From NCBI GenBank assembly GCA_963791595.1, contig CAWBTF010000034.1, positions 186,001-250,000 of the forward strand: DNA of 64,000 nucleotides, read 5' to 3'. The stretch is from JAEMQF01 sp963791595. Its GTDB lineage: Bacteria > Pseudomonadota > Gammaproteobacteria > Burkholderiales > Burkholderiaceae_C. The translations under genes and the position numbers were made by a program. Below are positions 1-9,400 of the stretch, one piece after another. The notes under the pieces were generated by a model. The model was not told where the DNA came from, made no database searches, and saw nothing but the letters and a program-made list of their open reading frames with translations. Every line of letters begins with the position of its first letter. The stretch's first letter is position 1.

Positions 1-561
1 GTTGCCGTTTAAACCGCCGCTGGTTGCGATCGTCAGGTGCGTCTCACCAAGGCCGGTCCAACCGAAGAACAATGCTCCGCCATTGCCGTCAACGGCTTGA
101 GTTTTGGTCTCACCGCTGGCGAGCCTTAACGTCACGTCGACAACGAAAAGATCGTCCGGTTCGATGAAAAAGCCGAAGGAATTGACCGGTACCGGATAGC
201 CTGCTTGAAGCACAACCCCGCCCTCGAAGCTCATCGACAACTCTCGCGGCGAAAAGAACACGCTTGTGCCATTCGAGCCGGGTTGAATGGGCCATGTAGC
301 CCATTCCCCCACCCCTCCCTCCTGGCCGACGGTGAACTTTGTGACCCAGGGGCAGAAGTCGTCGAGCTCCGAACCGCCGCTGAGCACGAGCGAGTTCGGT
401 TGCGAACCGTTGGCACCGCCTAACACCGCCGTGCCTTGGAACGTGCCGACGTCGACCTGCCACTTTGCAAGATCCGTGTACAGCGTGACGGCTTGCGCCG
501 CCGTCGCCGAGAGTATCAAGGCACCAGCGCCGACGGCGCTGAACCACTTGTTGACGTGCAT
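1..561 (-). CDS. Exported protein, probable PEP-CTERM type (3' end outside window)
   Basis: The reading frame is open for 187 codons from ATG at 561 to the window edge, so the C-terminus is missing. The N-terminus is a clear Sec signal peptide: a short basic start, a hydrophobic core around residues 9-20, and an AQA-type cleavage region near residue 22. The body has the short beta-strand, Gly/Asn/Ser-rich look of proteins anchored by exosortase, including an F-G-F-F-I-E-P-D segment and F-F-G-W-T near the visible end, as in many PEP-CTERM proteins. A PEP-CTERM gene lies 1.5 kb away in the same orientation and an exosortase is in the window. The PEP motif itself cannot be seen, so the class is inferred. 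Confidence 0.7.
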   Translation of the reverse strand, partial: MHVNKWFSAVGAGALILSATAAQAVTLYTDLAKWQVDVGTFQGTAVLGGANGSQPNSLVLSGGSELDDFCPWVTKFTVGQEGGVGEWATWPIQPGSNGTSVFFSPRELSMSFEGGVVLQAGYPVPVNSFGFFIEPDDLFVVDVTLRLASGETKTQAVDGNGGALFFGWTGLGETHLTIATSGGLNGN

Positions 562-770
562 ACCGAATCCTTCCCTGACAAATTGTTCGATGACGACTGA
601 GTTCCGCACTGAAGCAGCCCGCCGGCGCCGCGGCACTTACCACAAGCCAGCCCCGCGCCAGAGTCTTCCGCTGCCCGATGTGAGAACTACTTCTCATGTT
701 GTTGTGAGTCCAATTTATTCGTTTGAGGCTGGAACAACAATCCCTGGAGTCGGGGATGTGTGGAGCCTGA

Positions 771-900
771 TGCGAGCGTTCAGCCGACCGACACCACCGC
801 GCTGAAGAAGAAACGGTCCTGCGCCGAAGCAGATGCCACTGGGGCCACGACGGGCACAGGTCCGAGCCCATGAGTGCGCAAGTGGTTCGCGGCGCGTCCA
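771..900 (-). pseudogene. Remnant of a duplicated DUF218-type gene
   Basis: About 130 bases here match bases 1465-1590 of the neighbouring DUF218-type gene at roughly three quarters identity, in the same orientation. The shared core includes ACGGTCCTGCGCCGAAGC, which occurs identically in both. No usable reading frame is left around it. It is best read as a decayed partial tandem duplicate of the gene at 1035-1931. Confidence 0.65.
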
Positions 901-1034
901 GGGGCAGCCAATGGGACCCGATCTGCCCCAGTCAGGGATCCCCGCACACCAATGGATTGAGCGAAGTCGAAGAAAACGGCCTGTCGCAGGCTGTCCGCTT
1001 GACAAACTAGTTCTGTACCGTCTCAACCGAAACG

Positions 1035-1931
1035 CTACATGCCTTCAGGTATGAGTCCAGCGTGCTTGGCAATTCGCGCCCGGCAACTCGGGACCGAGTG
1101 CGGGGCGGCACCTGCGCCGGCATAGCGACAGGAGGAGTCTTCCGATGCAACGTCGCTCAAGGTCGGACACGCAGGCCGAAGCCCACTTTGGGTCATCGGC
1201 ACCGCCCACCGCTCCTCATGCGAGCCCGGCGGCCCGGGCCAGAAGCAGCACTTCGTCCAAGCCAGGCTCAGGGCCTCGCCGATCACCGCCTTCGCCCCGG
1301 CGCTCGTCGACCACCAGCGCTCGGGCTCGTAGTCGTTCGGCCGCGCTGCGAGCACACCGACCTGTACGCTGCTGCCCAATGCCAGGCGATACACAAGCCT
1401 CGAGCGGCGCGCGTGAACACCCGCCGAGAACACATCGACCATATCGAGCGTGATGCCGGTCTTGTGCGCCCATTCGCGAAACACGACCGCGCTGAGGAAG
1501 GAACGGTCCTGCGCCGAAGCCGGTGCCAAAGCCACCACGATCGGCACCCGCTCGAGCCCATGGGTGCGCAGGTAGGCTGCGGCACGTTCCGGATAGCTCT
1601 GCCAGTCCCGAAATTCGTGCCACGAACCGATAGGCCCACCGGTCGTCACGACATGCTCGTAACGCCCGAGGTGGAATGCGGCGCTGGCTTGGTCAAGCTC
1701 CGTTTCGTCGAGCCAGCCCTCGATGACGAGAATTCGCGCGCCTTTGCCGTTCCTGGCAATTGCCGGCTCATTGGCTGCGAGGAAGTCGTAGGCCGTGAGG
1801 GTGCAGACGATCAGCGACGCGCAGGCAAGGACGAGAAGGACGGTCCAACCCCATAGAGTCGGAACCCACACCTCGCGGCGATGGAACAGAGCAATCGACC
1901 CGTTCGAACTGCCCCTCAAGAATTTCCGCAC
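1035..1931 (-). CDS. ElyC/SanA/YdcF-like (DUF218) membrane protein
   Basis: An N-terminal transmembrane helix (about residues 24-50) is followed by a DUF218-type domain: ILVIEGWLDE, then a segment with TTGGPIGSW, and an alternating alpha/beta pattern to about residue 225. Such proteins are often found in betaproteobacterial exopolysaccharide/exosortase loci and in envelope biogenesis; their biochemical role is poorly known. The start is GTG at 1931. The last 70 or so residues are Cys/Arg/Ser-rich and unlike the family, so the true C-terminus may lie near residue 225-230 with a frameshift or lost stop. The PEP-CTERM gene lies just upstream in the same orientation. Confidence 0.65.
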   Translation of the reverse strand: MRKFLRGSSNGSIALFHRREVWVPTLWGWTVLLVLACASLIVCTLTAYDFLAANEPAIARNGKGARILVIEGWLDETELDQASAAFHLGRYEHVVTTGGPIGSWHEFRDWQSYPERAAAYLRTHGLERVPIVVALAPASAQDRSFLSAVVFREWAHKTGITLDMVDVFSAGVHARRSRLVYRLALGSSVQVGVLAARPNDYEPERWWSTSAGAKAVIGEALSLAWTKCCFWPGPPGSHEERWAVPMTQSGLRPACPTLSDVASEDSSCRYAGAGAAPHSVPSCRARIAKHAGLIPEGM

Positions 1932-2014
1932 ACCAATTTCAACCCCCAGGCGAGCGTAGCCTGGCAGCAGGCCACATGCCCAGCAACAGCTGGGTCAGAT
2001 TCAGGCGGCGATGC

Positions 2015-2728
2015 TCAGTTCTGGAGCCTGCGCCGGCGAGCCAAGAATCCAACCGCGCCTAAGCCTGCCAGCATCAATGCGAAGACCTGCGGCTCGGGCG
2101 CAACCGTCACGGCCATCAATGCATAGTCGGAGCCGAGGCAACCAGAATTCCGGCAAACCCCGCTCGCGGCCCCGAATACGATGCTGTCGTACTGGAAGCT
2201 CCCGAATGGATCAGAAACGCGCCAAGCGCCAGCAGAGCCGTCTGCCGCCAAAGACATAGACACAATCGTCTGGCCATTGAAGGTCCACGACGCGCTGTTG
2301 TCGCCCGTCGCTGTCAACGTGGCAGTTTGCGAAGTCGAGTTGACACTGTTGAACGCGGTCACCTTGACCCTTTCGTTCACGTCGCCAAATTCCGGCCCAT
2401 TGAACAAGAACGCAACGTCAAAACTCCTGATCGTGTGAAGCGATCCCAACGACAGAGTAATCGTTTCCCCGATATCGATTTCATGCGGCATGATGCCGCC
2501 GGAAACACCGAATCCCGTATAGCCGCCGATGCTGGCACCTCTGCTGAAGGTACCGCCCGCCGCCACAAAGGTGACACCATTCACGGTGGCAGACGTCGCT
2601 CCAATCAACGAATCGAACGTTGAGTTTGTTGCATCCAACACCACCGTATCTGCCGCAGCGTTGGTTGCAAACAGGGAGACGGCAGCGGCGCCCGCCAATG
2701 CCGGAAAGAATGTTGAAGTTTTCATCAT
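2015..2728 (-). CDS. PEP-CTERM sorting domain protein
   Basis: This exported protein of about 237 residues is probably anchored or processed by the exosortase encoded at 43.9-44.8 kb. It has a signal peptide (MKTSTFFPALAGAAAVSLFA, then an Ala-rich cleavage site) and a beta-rich Ser/Gly/Thr body. The C-terminus is a textbook PEP-CTERM tail: A-P-E-P-Q-V, a hydrophobic helix (FALMLAGLGAVGFLA) and the basic end RRRRLQN. Two adjacent ATGs follow a GGAG ribosome-binding sequence; I take the first as the start. Such proteins are usually secreted matrix or surface components made together with exopolysaccharide. No enzymatic motif is visible. Confidence 0.88.
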   Translation of the reverse strand: MMKTSTFFPALAGAAAVSLFATNAAADTVVLDATNSTFDSLIGATSATVNGVTFVAAGGTFSRGASIGGYTGFGVSGGIMPHEIDIGETITLSLGSLHTIRSFDVAFLFNGPEFGDVNERVKVTAFNSVNSTSQTATLTATGDNSASWTFNGQTIVSMSLAADGSAGAWRVSDPFGSFQYDSIVFGAASGVCRNSGCLGSDYALMAVTVAPEPQVFALMLAGLGAVGFLARRRRLQN

Positions 2729-2793
2729 CACTCCTGAGTTTGTTCCTGCCTTCCCTATAAGCGACTTTGCGGGAAATGTTCCATGAATGACAG

Positions 2794-2829
2794 CCCTGGT
2801 TACCCCCGATATGGGGGGGCAACCAAGGG
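2794..2829. promoter_or_regulatory. CCCCC/GGGGG inverted repeat upstream of the PEP-CTERM gene
   Basis: A long imperfect dyad, CCCTGGTTACCCCC - GATAT - GGGGGGGCAACCAAGGG, lies about 65 bases upstream of the PEP-CTERM start. A similar CCCCCT-N5-AGGGGG dyad occurs at 33219-33235 upstream of another exported-protein gene. It may be an operator or a hairpin; there is no T-run, so an intrinsic terminator is unlikely. The remainder of the gap from 2830 to 3130 shows no gene. Confidence 0.4.
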
Positions 2830-3129
2830 CTGGATCGCGTGACGCAAGTCCTCGAAATCGCCGTGGCGCGAAGCGATTTGCATTAGCCTGTCTCTCTCAA
2901 CTGAGCACTAACAGCTCGTTAAGTCATTGATTTCGCTCGCACTCGTGTAGCGTGACAGCGTCAACTTGCGCCTATCGGTGGCGGGCAGCGATCGGCCGGG
3001 GCTGACGCAGTCTGGCCACCGGCAGCTTGAATACGGCAGTAGTGATCTTGGCCCCGTCATTTCGACTCGCCGTGTCGGTTTTGTTGCATTAATGACGCAA
3101 TCGCAGGCCCAAGGCGGCGCCAGGGTGCT

Positions 3130-4076
3130 AAGCGTGAGGGGAAGCAGCCAGCCGAATGAGTTGCTTCTTGGCCAGCTCGGCGTTAGCGCCGTTCCACGCC
3201 TCGCGCATCGCTCGGCCCACGGTGGCGTGTAATTCCTCGGGCAGATGCTCGATCACGTTGCGCCGCTTGTGCTCCTGGCAACGTTGGATGAGCGCGAGTC
3301 GTCCAAAGCAATCGACGATGGCCTTGCGCAGGGCCTGGCCCCCGTCGATCGCCCACAGTCATGCGCGATGCGCACTGAGCCCACATTCAATCAAGTCGCT
3401 GAGCAGCGAGCGCAAGACCCGGTTATCGGTCGATCCTTCGCGCAGCCCCAGCACATGCTTATGGCCCTTGGCGTCGATTCCCAGGGCCACCAGGATGACG
3501 CGATCGCGAAAGTGGATGCCCTCGATCATCACCACCGGCAAGTCCAATGCCTTGAGCGAGCACGACAGCCACTCGTGCGGTTGCTTCTCGCTCAGCGCCA
3601 CCCAGCGGCGCGACACCGCGCTCTTGGGCACCGACAGCGGCTCCTCGGGTTCGGGCAACTCTTCCAGTGTGCCGGGCGTAGCGGCGCGTGGACACGCCCG
3701 CAGCGATTGCGGCCACCGTGGCAATGTCCAGCGGGTCTCTGTGCGCTGCCCAGGCGAAGCTGGGCAACGCCAGACCGCCTCGCGTCAGGCTGCGCGCCCG
3801 GGGCTTGGTGAGTGCGATGCGATGACCGCCCAGCACGACGCTGGATCGGGCCGTGCCGCCGCGAACAGCACGACGATGCACATCGGGCATGTTCTTCGCG
3901 CCACACAGCGCTACGCGGTCCGCTTCCATCATGGCGGCCAAGACCTGCTTGCCGGCGTTCACACACAAACCGTAGAACGCGTGCTGCACGTCGCGCAGCA
4001 CGCCTTGAACGTTCGACGACAACTGCACGGGAGCAGCCGGGACAACCCGCAGCGCGGGCTTCGTGCGAGACTTCAT
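3130..4076 (-). pseudogene. IS256-family transposase, broken
   Basis: Three consecutive pieces in different frames read as one IS256/mutator-type transposase. The N-terminal piece runs down from ATG at 4076 and contains EADRVALCG and DIATVAAIAAGVSTRRYAR. The middle piece contains SVPKSAVSRRWVALSEK and the catalytic-core stretch DLPVVMIEGIHFRD (usually IDG). The last piece has LIQRCQEHKRRNVIEHLPEE. At least two frameshifts are present, and the family's C-terminal third, with its catalytic Glu, is missing beyond about 3130. No terminal inverted repeats could be assigned. A non-functional IS remnant. Confidence 0.8.
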
Positions 4077-4079
4077 TTC

Positions 4080-4146
4080 GGTGGTTCCTTTCTTTGCTTG
4101 CGAGGCGCCCGCATGTTCACATGCGGGCGAAAGGAACCGCCACCTC
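4080..4146. repeat. Nested inverted repeat between IS256 remnant and glycosyltransferase gene
   Basis: An outer arm GGTGGTTCCTTTC pairs with GAAAGGAACCGCCACC, and inside it GCCCGCATG-TTCA-CATGCGGGC forms a perfect hairpin. It begins only a few bases past the transposase start. It could be an IS end, a termination structure or an operator; nothing in the sequence decides. Confidence 0.45.
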
Positions 4147-4213
4147 GTCGTGTGGCGCCTGCCACGGAATCGTGGTCGCGTAAAAATGCAATCCCTTTGC
4201 TTGCGAAGCTGCC

Positions 4214-5409
4214 GTGACCGTCCAACACCGACCCTGGAAGAGCGAAGAAAGCGCCGGTGAACCGGATGCGGCGAGCGAAGACGCGCTCATCGTCGATTCG
4301 CCTGCAGGTGCCGGCCGCTTGGACTTGGGGCGCCGCGTCTACTGCCTCTTCGGCCTTGTTTTCGACGCCGTCACCTTGGCTGAGGCGAGCGAGCAGCTGC
4401 ATCGTTGTGCCGCTAAGCGGGTTCCCTGCCTGGTGTCCACACCCAATGTGAATTTCGTCGTGACGGCGCTGCGCGACGCGGCGTTTCGCGATTCGGTGCT
4501 GCGAAGCGACTTGTGCCTCGCTGACGGCATGCCCATCGTCTGGGCGGCACGCCTCATGGGAATTCCAATCCGTCACAGGGTGGCAGGTTCCGACCTGTTT
4601 GATCATCTTCGCTCGCGCAATGGCCGGCCGCTCAAGGTGTACTTTTATGGTGGGCCACAAGGTGTCGCACAGCGCGCTTGCGCCATGATCAACGCGGCAC
4701 CGAGTGGCCTGCAGTGTGTCGGTTTCCACTCGCCCGGATTCGGATCGATCGAAAATCTCAGCGACAGCCCGCAGATCGACTCCATCAATTCCAGCGGTGC
4801 GGACTTTCTGGTCGTCGCGCTGGGAGCAAAAAAGGGCAGGCGTGGATCGAACGCAATCGTCCGCGCTTGGAAACGCCCATCGTGAGCCACCTGGGGGCGG
4901 TGGTGAACTTCGTGGCAGGTAGCCTGCGTCGAGCGCCTCGAGCATTTCGCAAGCTTGGGCTGGAGTGGTGCTGGCGCATCTTGCAAGAGCCAACGCTCTG
5001 GCGGCGCTACTTGCATGATGGCACGGTTCTGCTGCGCCTCGTCCTCACATGTGTGCTGCCGTGTGCACTGTCCCTGCTGCTGCGCCGTGTCTTCGCGGCC
5101 CCTGAAGCGCCCGCGCAATTCGAGGTCGTCGCTGACGCTCGTGCGACAACCTTCCGCTTGCACGGCAGCTGGCCGGCGAGTTCACTGGGTCAATTGAGAG
5201 TTCAAATTGCGCGCCGGTTGCGCGCGAACGCGACCGTTCAGATCGATTTGGCGGGAGCGACTTGGGCCGATAGTTCTCTGATCGGGCTGATCGCGTTGCT
5301 CGACGTGTGGCAACTGCATACCCGGGCAATCGTGCCAGACAGCGCCGTAAAACCGCTGGTGCGCAAGATGATTCGTTGGCACGGTGCCGACTTCCTTCTC
5401 AGGCGCTGA
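4214..5409 (+). CDS. WecG/TagA/CpsF glycosyltransferase fused to a STAS domain (frame change at 4828-4834)
   Basis: The first part is a WecG/TagA/CpsF-type transferase, which adds an N-acetylmannosamine(-uronate) or related sugar to a lipid-linked intermediate at the cytoplasmic membrane. Recognisable are STPNVNFVVTALRD, LADGMPIVWAARLMG and YFYGGPQGVA. The second part (from about 5110) is a STAS domain with QIDLAGATWADSSLIGLIAL, typical of anti-anti-sigma and regulatory folds, preceded by a hydrophobic segment. The two parts lie in different frames. The switch is exactly at the heptamer A AAA AAG (4828-4834): a -1 shift there joins the halves with the family's expected G-x-x-K sequence intact. 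The unshifted product would stop at 4885 after 223 codons. Either a one-base deletion or programmed frameshifting explains this. Confidence 0.8.
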
Positions 5410-5410
5410 A

Positions 5411-5428
5411 GCGCCCGACGCCGGGCGC
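5411..5428. terminator. Hairpin between convergent genes
   Basis: GCGCCCG-ACGC-CGGGCGC forms a strong stem immediately after the WecG-STAS stop codon and just beyond the end of the convergent GT2 gene. There is no T-run, so at best it is a factor-dependent or bidirectional stop; its position between two convergent genes is the main argument. Confidence 0.4.
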
Positions 5429-5450
5429 CGGTCCTACGATTGGTGCCAGA

Positions 5451-6492
5451 TCACCTGGCCTCGAATCGGGACAGTTCCCGGCTCGACGGAACTGCGACCG
5501 GGTTGCACGGTATGCCCGCATTGACAATGGCACTGTTTTCAAGAAAGTCTGCCAGCAGATGCGGTGGATCGGGATCCGATTTGCCTTGGACGCGCCGTCG
5601 GATTCGCCAGGCAAGGAAGGCAACAGCCCAGACCAAGTCTGTGGCTGCCGCGTAAAGTCGCCCGTGGTTCTTGGTGAAATAGCGCCTGCGGGAATCGAAC
5701 CAGTATTTCGGCAGCCGGCAGGGGCGCATTTCGCTTCCCGGTCACGCCAGTGCTTTGGCCTGCCATGTGCATGACACGACTTTGCGGCACATACCAGCAC
5801 TCCCAGTCCGCTCTATGGGCCTGCAGAGCAAAAGTCTGTCTCCTCGAAGTAGAGGAAGTATCCCTCGTCCATCAAACCAACATCATTGAAGACTTCGCGC
5901 CTGATCATCATGCTGGCGCCCGGTAACCAATCGACTTGGGCAGGCTGGTCGGTCATGCGGCGCGCGACCACGTGACTCTTCAGCAAGGCACTCAAAACGC
6001 CGAGGCGCATGCCATTCTCCAGTTCGCTCCAGATCGATGGGAATCGAAACGCGAACGGCCAAGTCTCTCGAGGCTGCTGCCAGCAATGCCAACTCGAGGG
6101 TGCTCGTCCATGAAGTCGACCAGAGCCCTCAGTGCCCCAGGGCGAATCTGCGTGTCCGGGTTCACAAGCCAGAAATAGGCGGGCGGTTGTTCAGACCGAA
6201 CCAAAGGGCGCACTGCGTGGTTGTTTCCCCAGGAAAACCCGCCGTTCACTTCGGACTGCTGCAGCTCGGCCCAACCGGACCAGCCTTCGTTTTCCAGCGC
6301 TGTGGCAATTAGTTCGACAGACCCATCGTTCGAGCAGTTGTCGACGACCACAACCCTGGTCCCCGGCAGCCCGTCGACCTCGGGCTTCAGGGACCTCAGA
6401 CAGTCAACTACGAGCGACCCGACCCGAAAGTTGACGATCACCACCAGAACATTGTCCTGAGTCGCCTTGCTTGTACCTCGAGCTTGCATCAT
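5451..6492 (-). CDS. Family 2 glycosyltransferase (several frameshifts)
   Basis: The N-terminal part (6492 to about 6020) is a GT-A family 2 transferase: VLVVIVNFRVGSLVVDCL, then VVVVDNCSNDGS, then FWLVNPDTQIRPGAL (DxD-like). It continues in other frames with WLPGASMMIRREVFNDVGLM and YFLYFEETDFC, as in rhamnosyl-type GT2 enzymes, then PQSRVMHMAGQST and a basic tail ending at 5451. At least three frameshifts are needed to join these. The start ATG overlaps the stop of the polyketide synthase by four bases (ATGA), so the two are translationally coupled. It probably adds one sugar of the surface glycan. Error versus pseudogene cannot be told from sequence alone. Confidence 0.75.
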
Positions 6493-9400
6493 TCGACAGT
6501 GGCTGTGCTCCGAGGGGTCGGCTCCGGGTCGAGATCGCTCGTCGGTGGCACGGTGGACGCATCGATCGTCTTCGCCATGGCCATGTCGATGGACCGCTGC
6601 ATCGCGACGGCAAGAATCCGCACGTTCGGCTCCTGCAGCGCGCTCGAGTGGCCACCGGGCACGTCGACCACGCGTACATCACCCAGCACGCGTTTGCTCC
6701 AACCGAGGTCCGGATCAGTGTAGATCTCGGCGAACGGGATGTCGGCCGTCGACCCGTCGCCCTTTGTGGCCCTGAAGAGGGTGACGATGCCGCTGCTGAA
6801 AGCACCCGTCGGCACGTGCTCCCGGTGTGCCACTTCGTAAAGCTTCAAGAATGAAAGATCGGGCGTGCTCACCGGCGCGTCCACGCCCTGCGCCTCCCGG
6901 CCGCGAATGGATTTCACCTTCCTGGCGTTGCGGAACGTGTCGAGGCGGGACTCGACTTGGTAGCGCGCGAAGTTGGTTGTCTTCTTGATGATCTTCGGGA
7001 TTGCCGTGACCGAACCGCTTGAATACCGGCTCATCGCCATTCGCCGAAACGACGCCCATGAGCCGGCCGAGGCGCTCTTGGACCAGTCGAAACGGGCGTT
7101 CTTGCGCGGCGACGTCGGCCGCGTCGATGATCCCGACAAACGAAGTCGTTTCACCCTGGTCCTGAAGCTGGCGCGCCATTTCGAAGCCGATCACGCCACC
7201 CGCACACAGCCCCGTGATGAGGTACGGGCCCTTGGGCTGCACCGCACGCATTTGCTCGATGTGTGCGAAGGCCATGTCGCGGATACGGGTGTGCACGTAG
7301 GACGAATCGCCCCGCGTGGCGGGTTGCAGTCCGTAGACTGCGTGGCCGGGGTCCAGCATGTAGGCCAGGGTGCGGTACAGCAGTGTTTCGCCATTGCCGT
7401 CGTGCACAAAAAAGATCGCAGGCTTCTCGCCACCCCCACGAATCCGGATCAAGCTGCCGCTGGCCGGCAATTGCATGGCGGGAACTGGCTGTGCCAGGCG
7501 AGCACCGAGCGGTGAGGGTTCGCTGCTCGGTGCCGGGTGATCGACCGCGCCGGGCGGTTCAATCAGTGCTGCGAGCGTCTCGACCGTCGGGGCCTGCAGC
7601 AATGCGGTCAGAGGCAGCGATTTCCCGGTGCGCTTTCTTAGCTTGTTGATGACTTGCACCGCCAGCAGCGAATGGCCACCGAGGTCGAAGAAGTCGTCGG
7701 TCGCACTGACGTGTTCGACGCCAAGCATCTCGCCCCACATCTGTGCGATCAGTTGTTCGGTGCCGGTCTTCGGCGCCTTCCAGCCTGCGCCGCGTTCGGC
7801 AGCAGCCGCGCTCGCGGCGCCGCGATCCTGATCGGTCGTTGCCGGCGCTGCCGGCGTGCGCAAGCGAGCCAGGAACCGACCGAGGTGCTGTGGCGAGACC
7901 ACCACTTGCGGCCCAGGCTGCGAAGAAAGGATTCGTTCGAGCGCGTCCGCGCCTTCGGCGGACAGAATGCCGTCGCGCAGTCCAACCGATAAGACGTTGT
8001 TGGCCGTGACACGCGGCCGTTGAGTGAGCGCCGCAGCACGGGACGGTGATGGCACGCCTGCCAGCAGCGACTTGTCGCGCAAGCGCAGCATCGTGAACGC
8101 CGCGATATCCACCAGCACTCTGCCTGCGGCATCGAACACGGTGACGTCATAGCTTGCGAGATTCTCTGCGGCCGCAGCGTCGCGGCGCAAGCGAATGTGG
8201 CTGAATATCTTCGGCGTGAGTGGCGCGAAGATCCGCACCACGCCATACGAGGCGGGAATGAAGAAGTCCTCACGTTCGTCGAAGTCGGGCATGAGCGCTT
8301 GCGCACCGGCGGTGGCCATGTCCATCAGCGCAGGGTGCAGCTCGAATCGTTCCAGATCGGCGGCGAATGCAGCCGGCAACTCGAGACTGACCAACGCCTC
8401 CCATTGCCCGAAGTCGATGCGTTTAACATTGCTCCAACGCGGGCCGAAAACCAGATGGAGCGGCTTCTCGGTGCCATCGAACACCTGCGAGCGCACGCTG
8501 CAGCGCGCCGCAATCCGGGCAAGCTCTTGCCGTTCGGGCGGCACTGTGTCGACATACGCCACGGTGCCGCGAACATTCTCGGTCCACCCTGCGTCAGCCG
8601 AGGCGTTGCCGCCCATCCGACTGGTGAGCGCGAACTGGCTCGCTGCACCGTCAATGCGGCGAATGATGATCTGCAGTTCCTTCTGCTCGTCGGCGTGCAC
8701 CGCAAACGGCGCGAGGAAGGTGACGTCGCGCATCTCCAGCGCGCGCGGCTGGGCGTGATGGGCAAACGCTGCGCGCACCATCTCGAGATAGCCGGTGCCC
8801 GGAATCAACGCCTCGCCCCCGAGGACTCGGTGTTCGTCGAGCAGCCAATGGGTGCGCCGGCTGAACTGGGTGGCATAGACGCGCTCGTCGGCAGCGTCCT
8901 TCAAGCAGCGCTCCACCAACGGGTGGCCCAAGAGCGTACCGGCGCCATGTCCGATGCCCAACTGCTCGGCGAGGGCCGCCGCCATGCCCACGTCCTGCCA
9001 CTGGCTCCAGTTCACCGCGACGGTGAATGTGCCGTCGCGTGCGACTCGCTCCTGCGCATAGCAGTCCAGGAACGCGTTCGCCGCCGCGTAGTCAGCCTGC
9101 CCGGCCAGCCCTGCGAACGAGCTGATCGAAGAGAACAAGACCATAAAGTCGAGCGGTGCATCACCCAACGCTTCTTCGAGCACCAGGGTGCCCTGCACTT
9201 TGGGCGCGAGCACTGCCGCGGCCGCCTCGGCCCGCTTGAGCTGGATGACTCCGTCGTCGAGTACACCGGCGGTATGCAACACGCCGTGAATCGCACCAAA
9301 GCGGGACCGGGCCTGTTCGATCACGCTGCGCATTTGCGCCAGGTCGGTCACATCGGCGCACGCCACCAGCACTTCGCCGCCGAGGGCCTCGAGAGCCATG

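Noticed and set aside
5675..5705. A GGTTCGATTCCCGC-like T-arm on the minus strand suggesting a tRNA.
   Set aside because: No acceptor, D or anticodon stems can be formed around it and it lies inside the GT2 gene, where it encodes ordinary residues.
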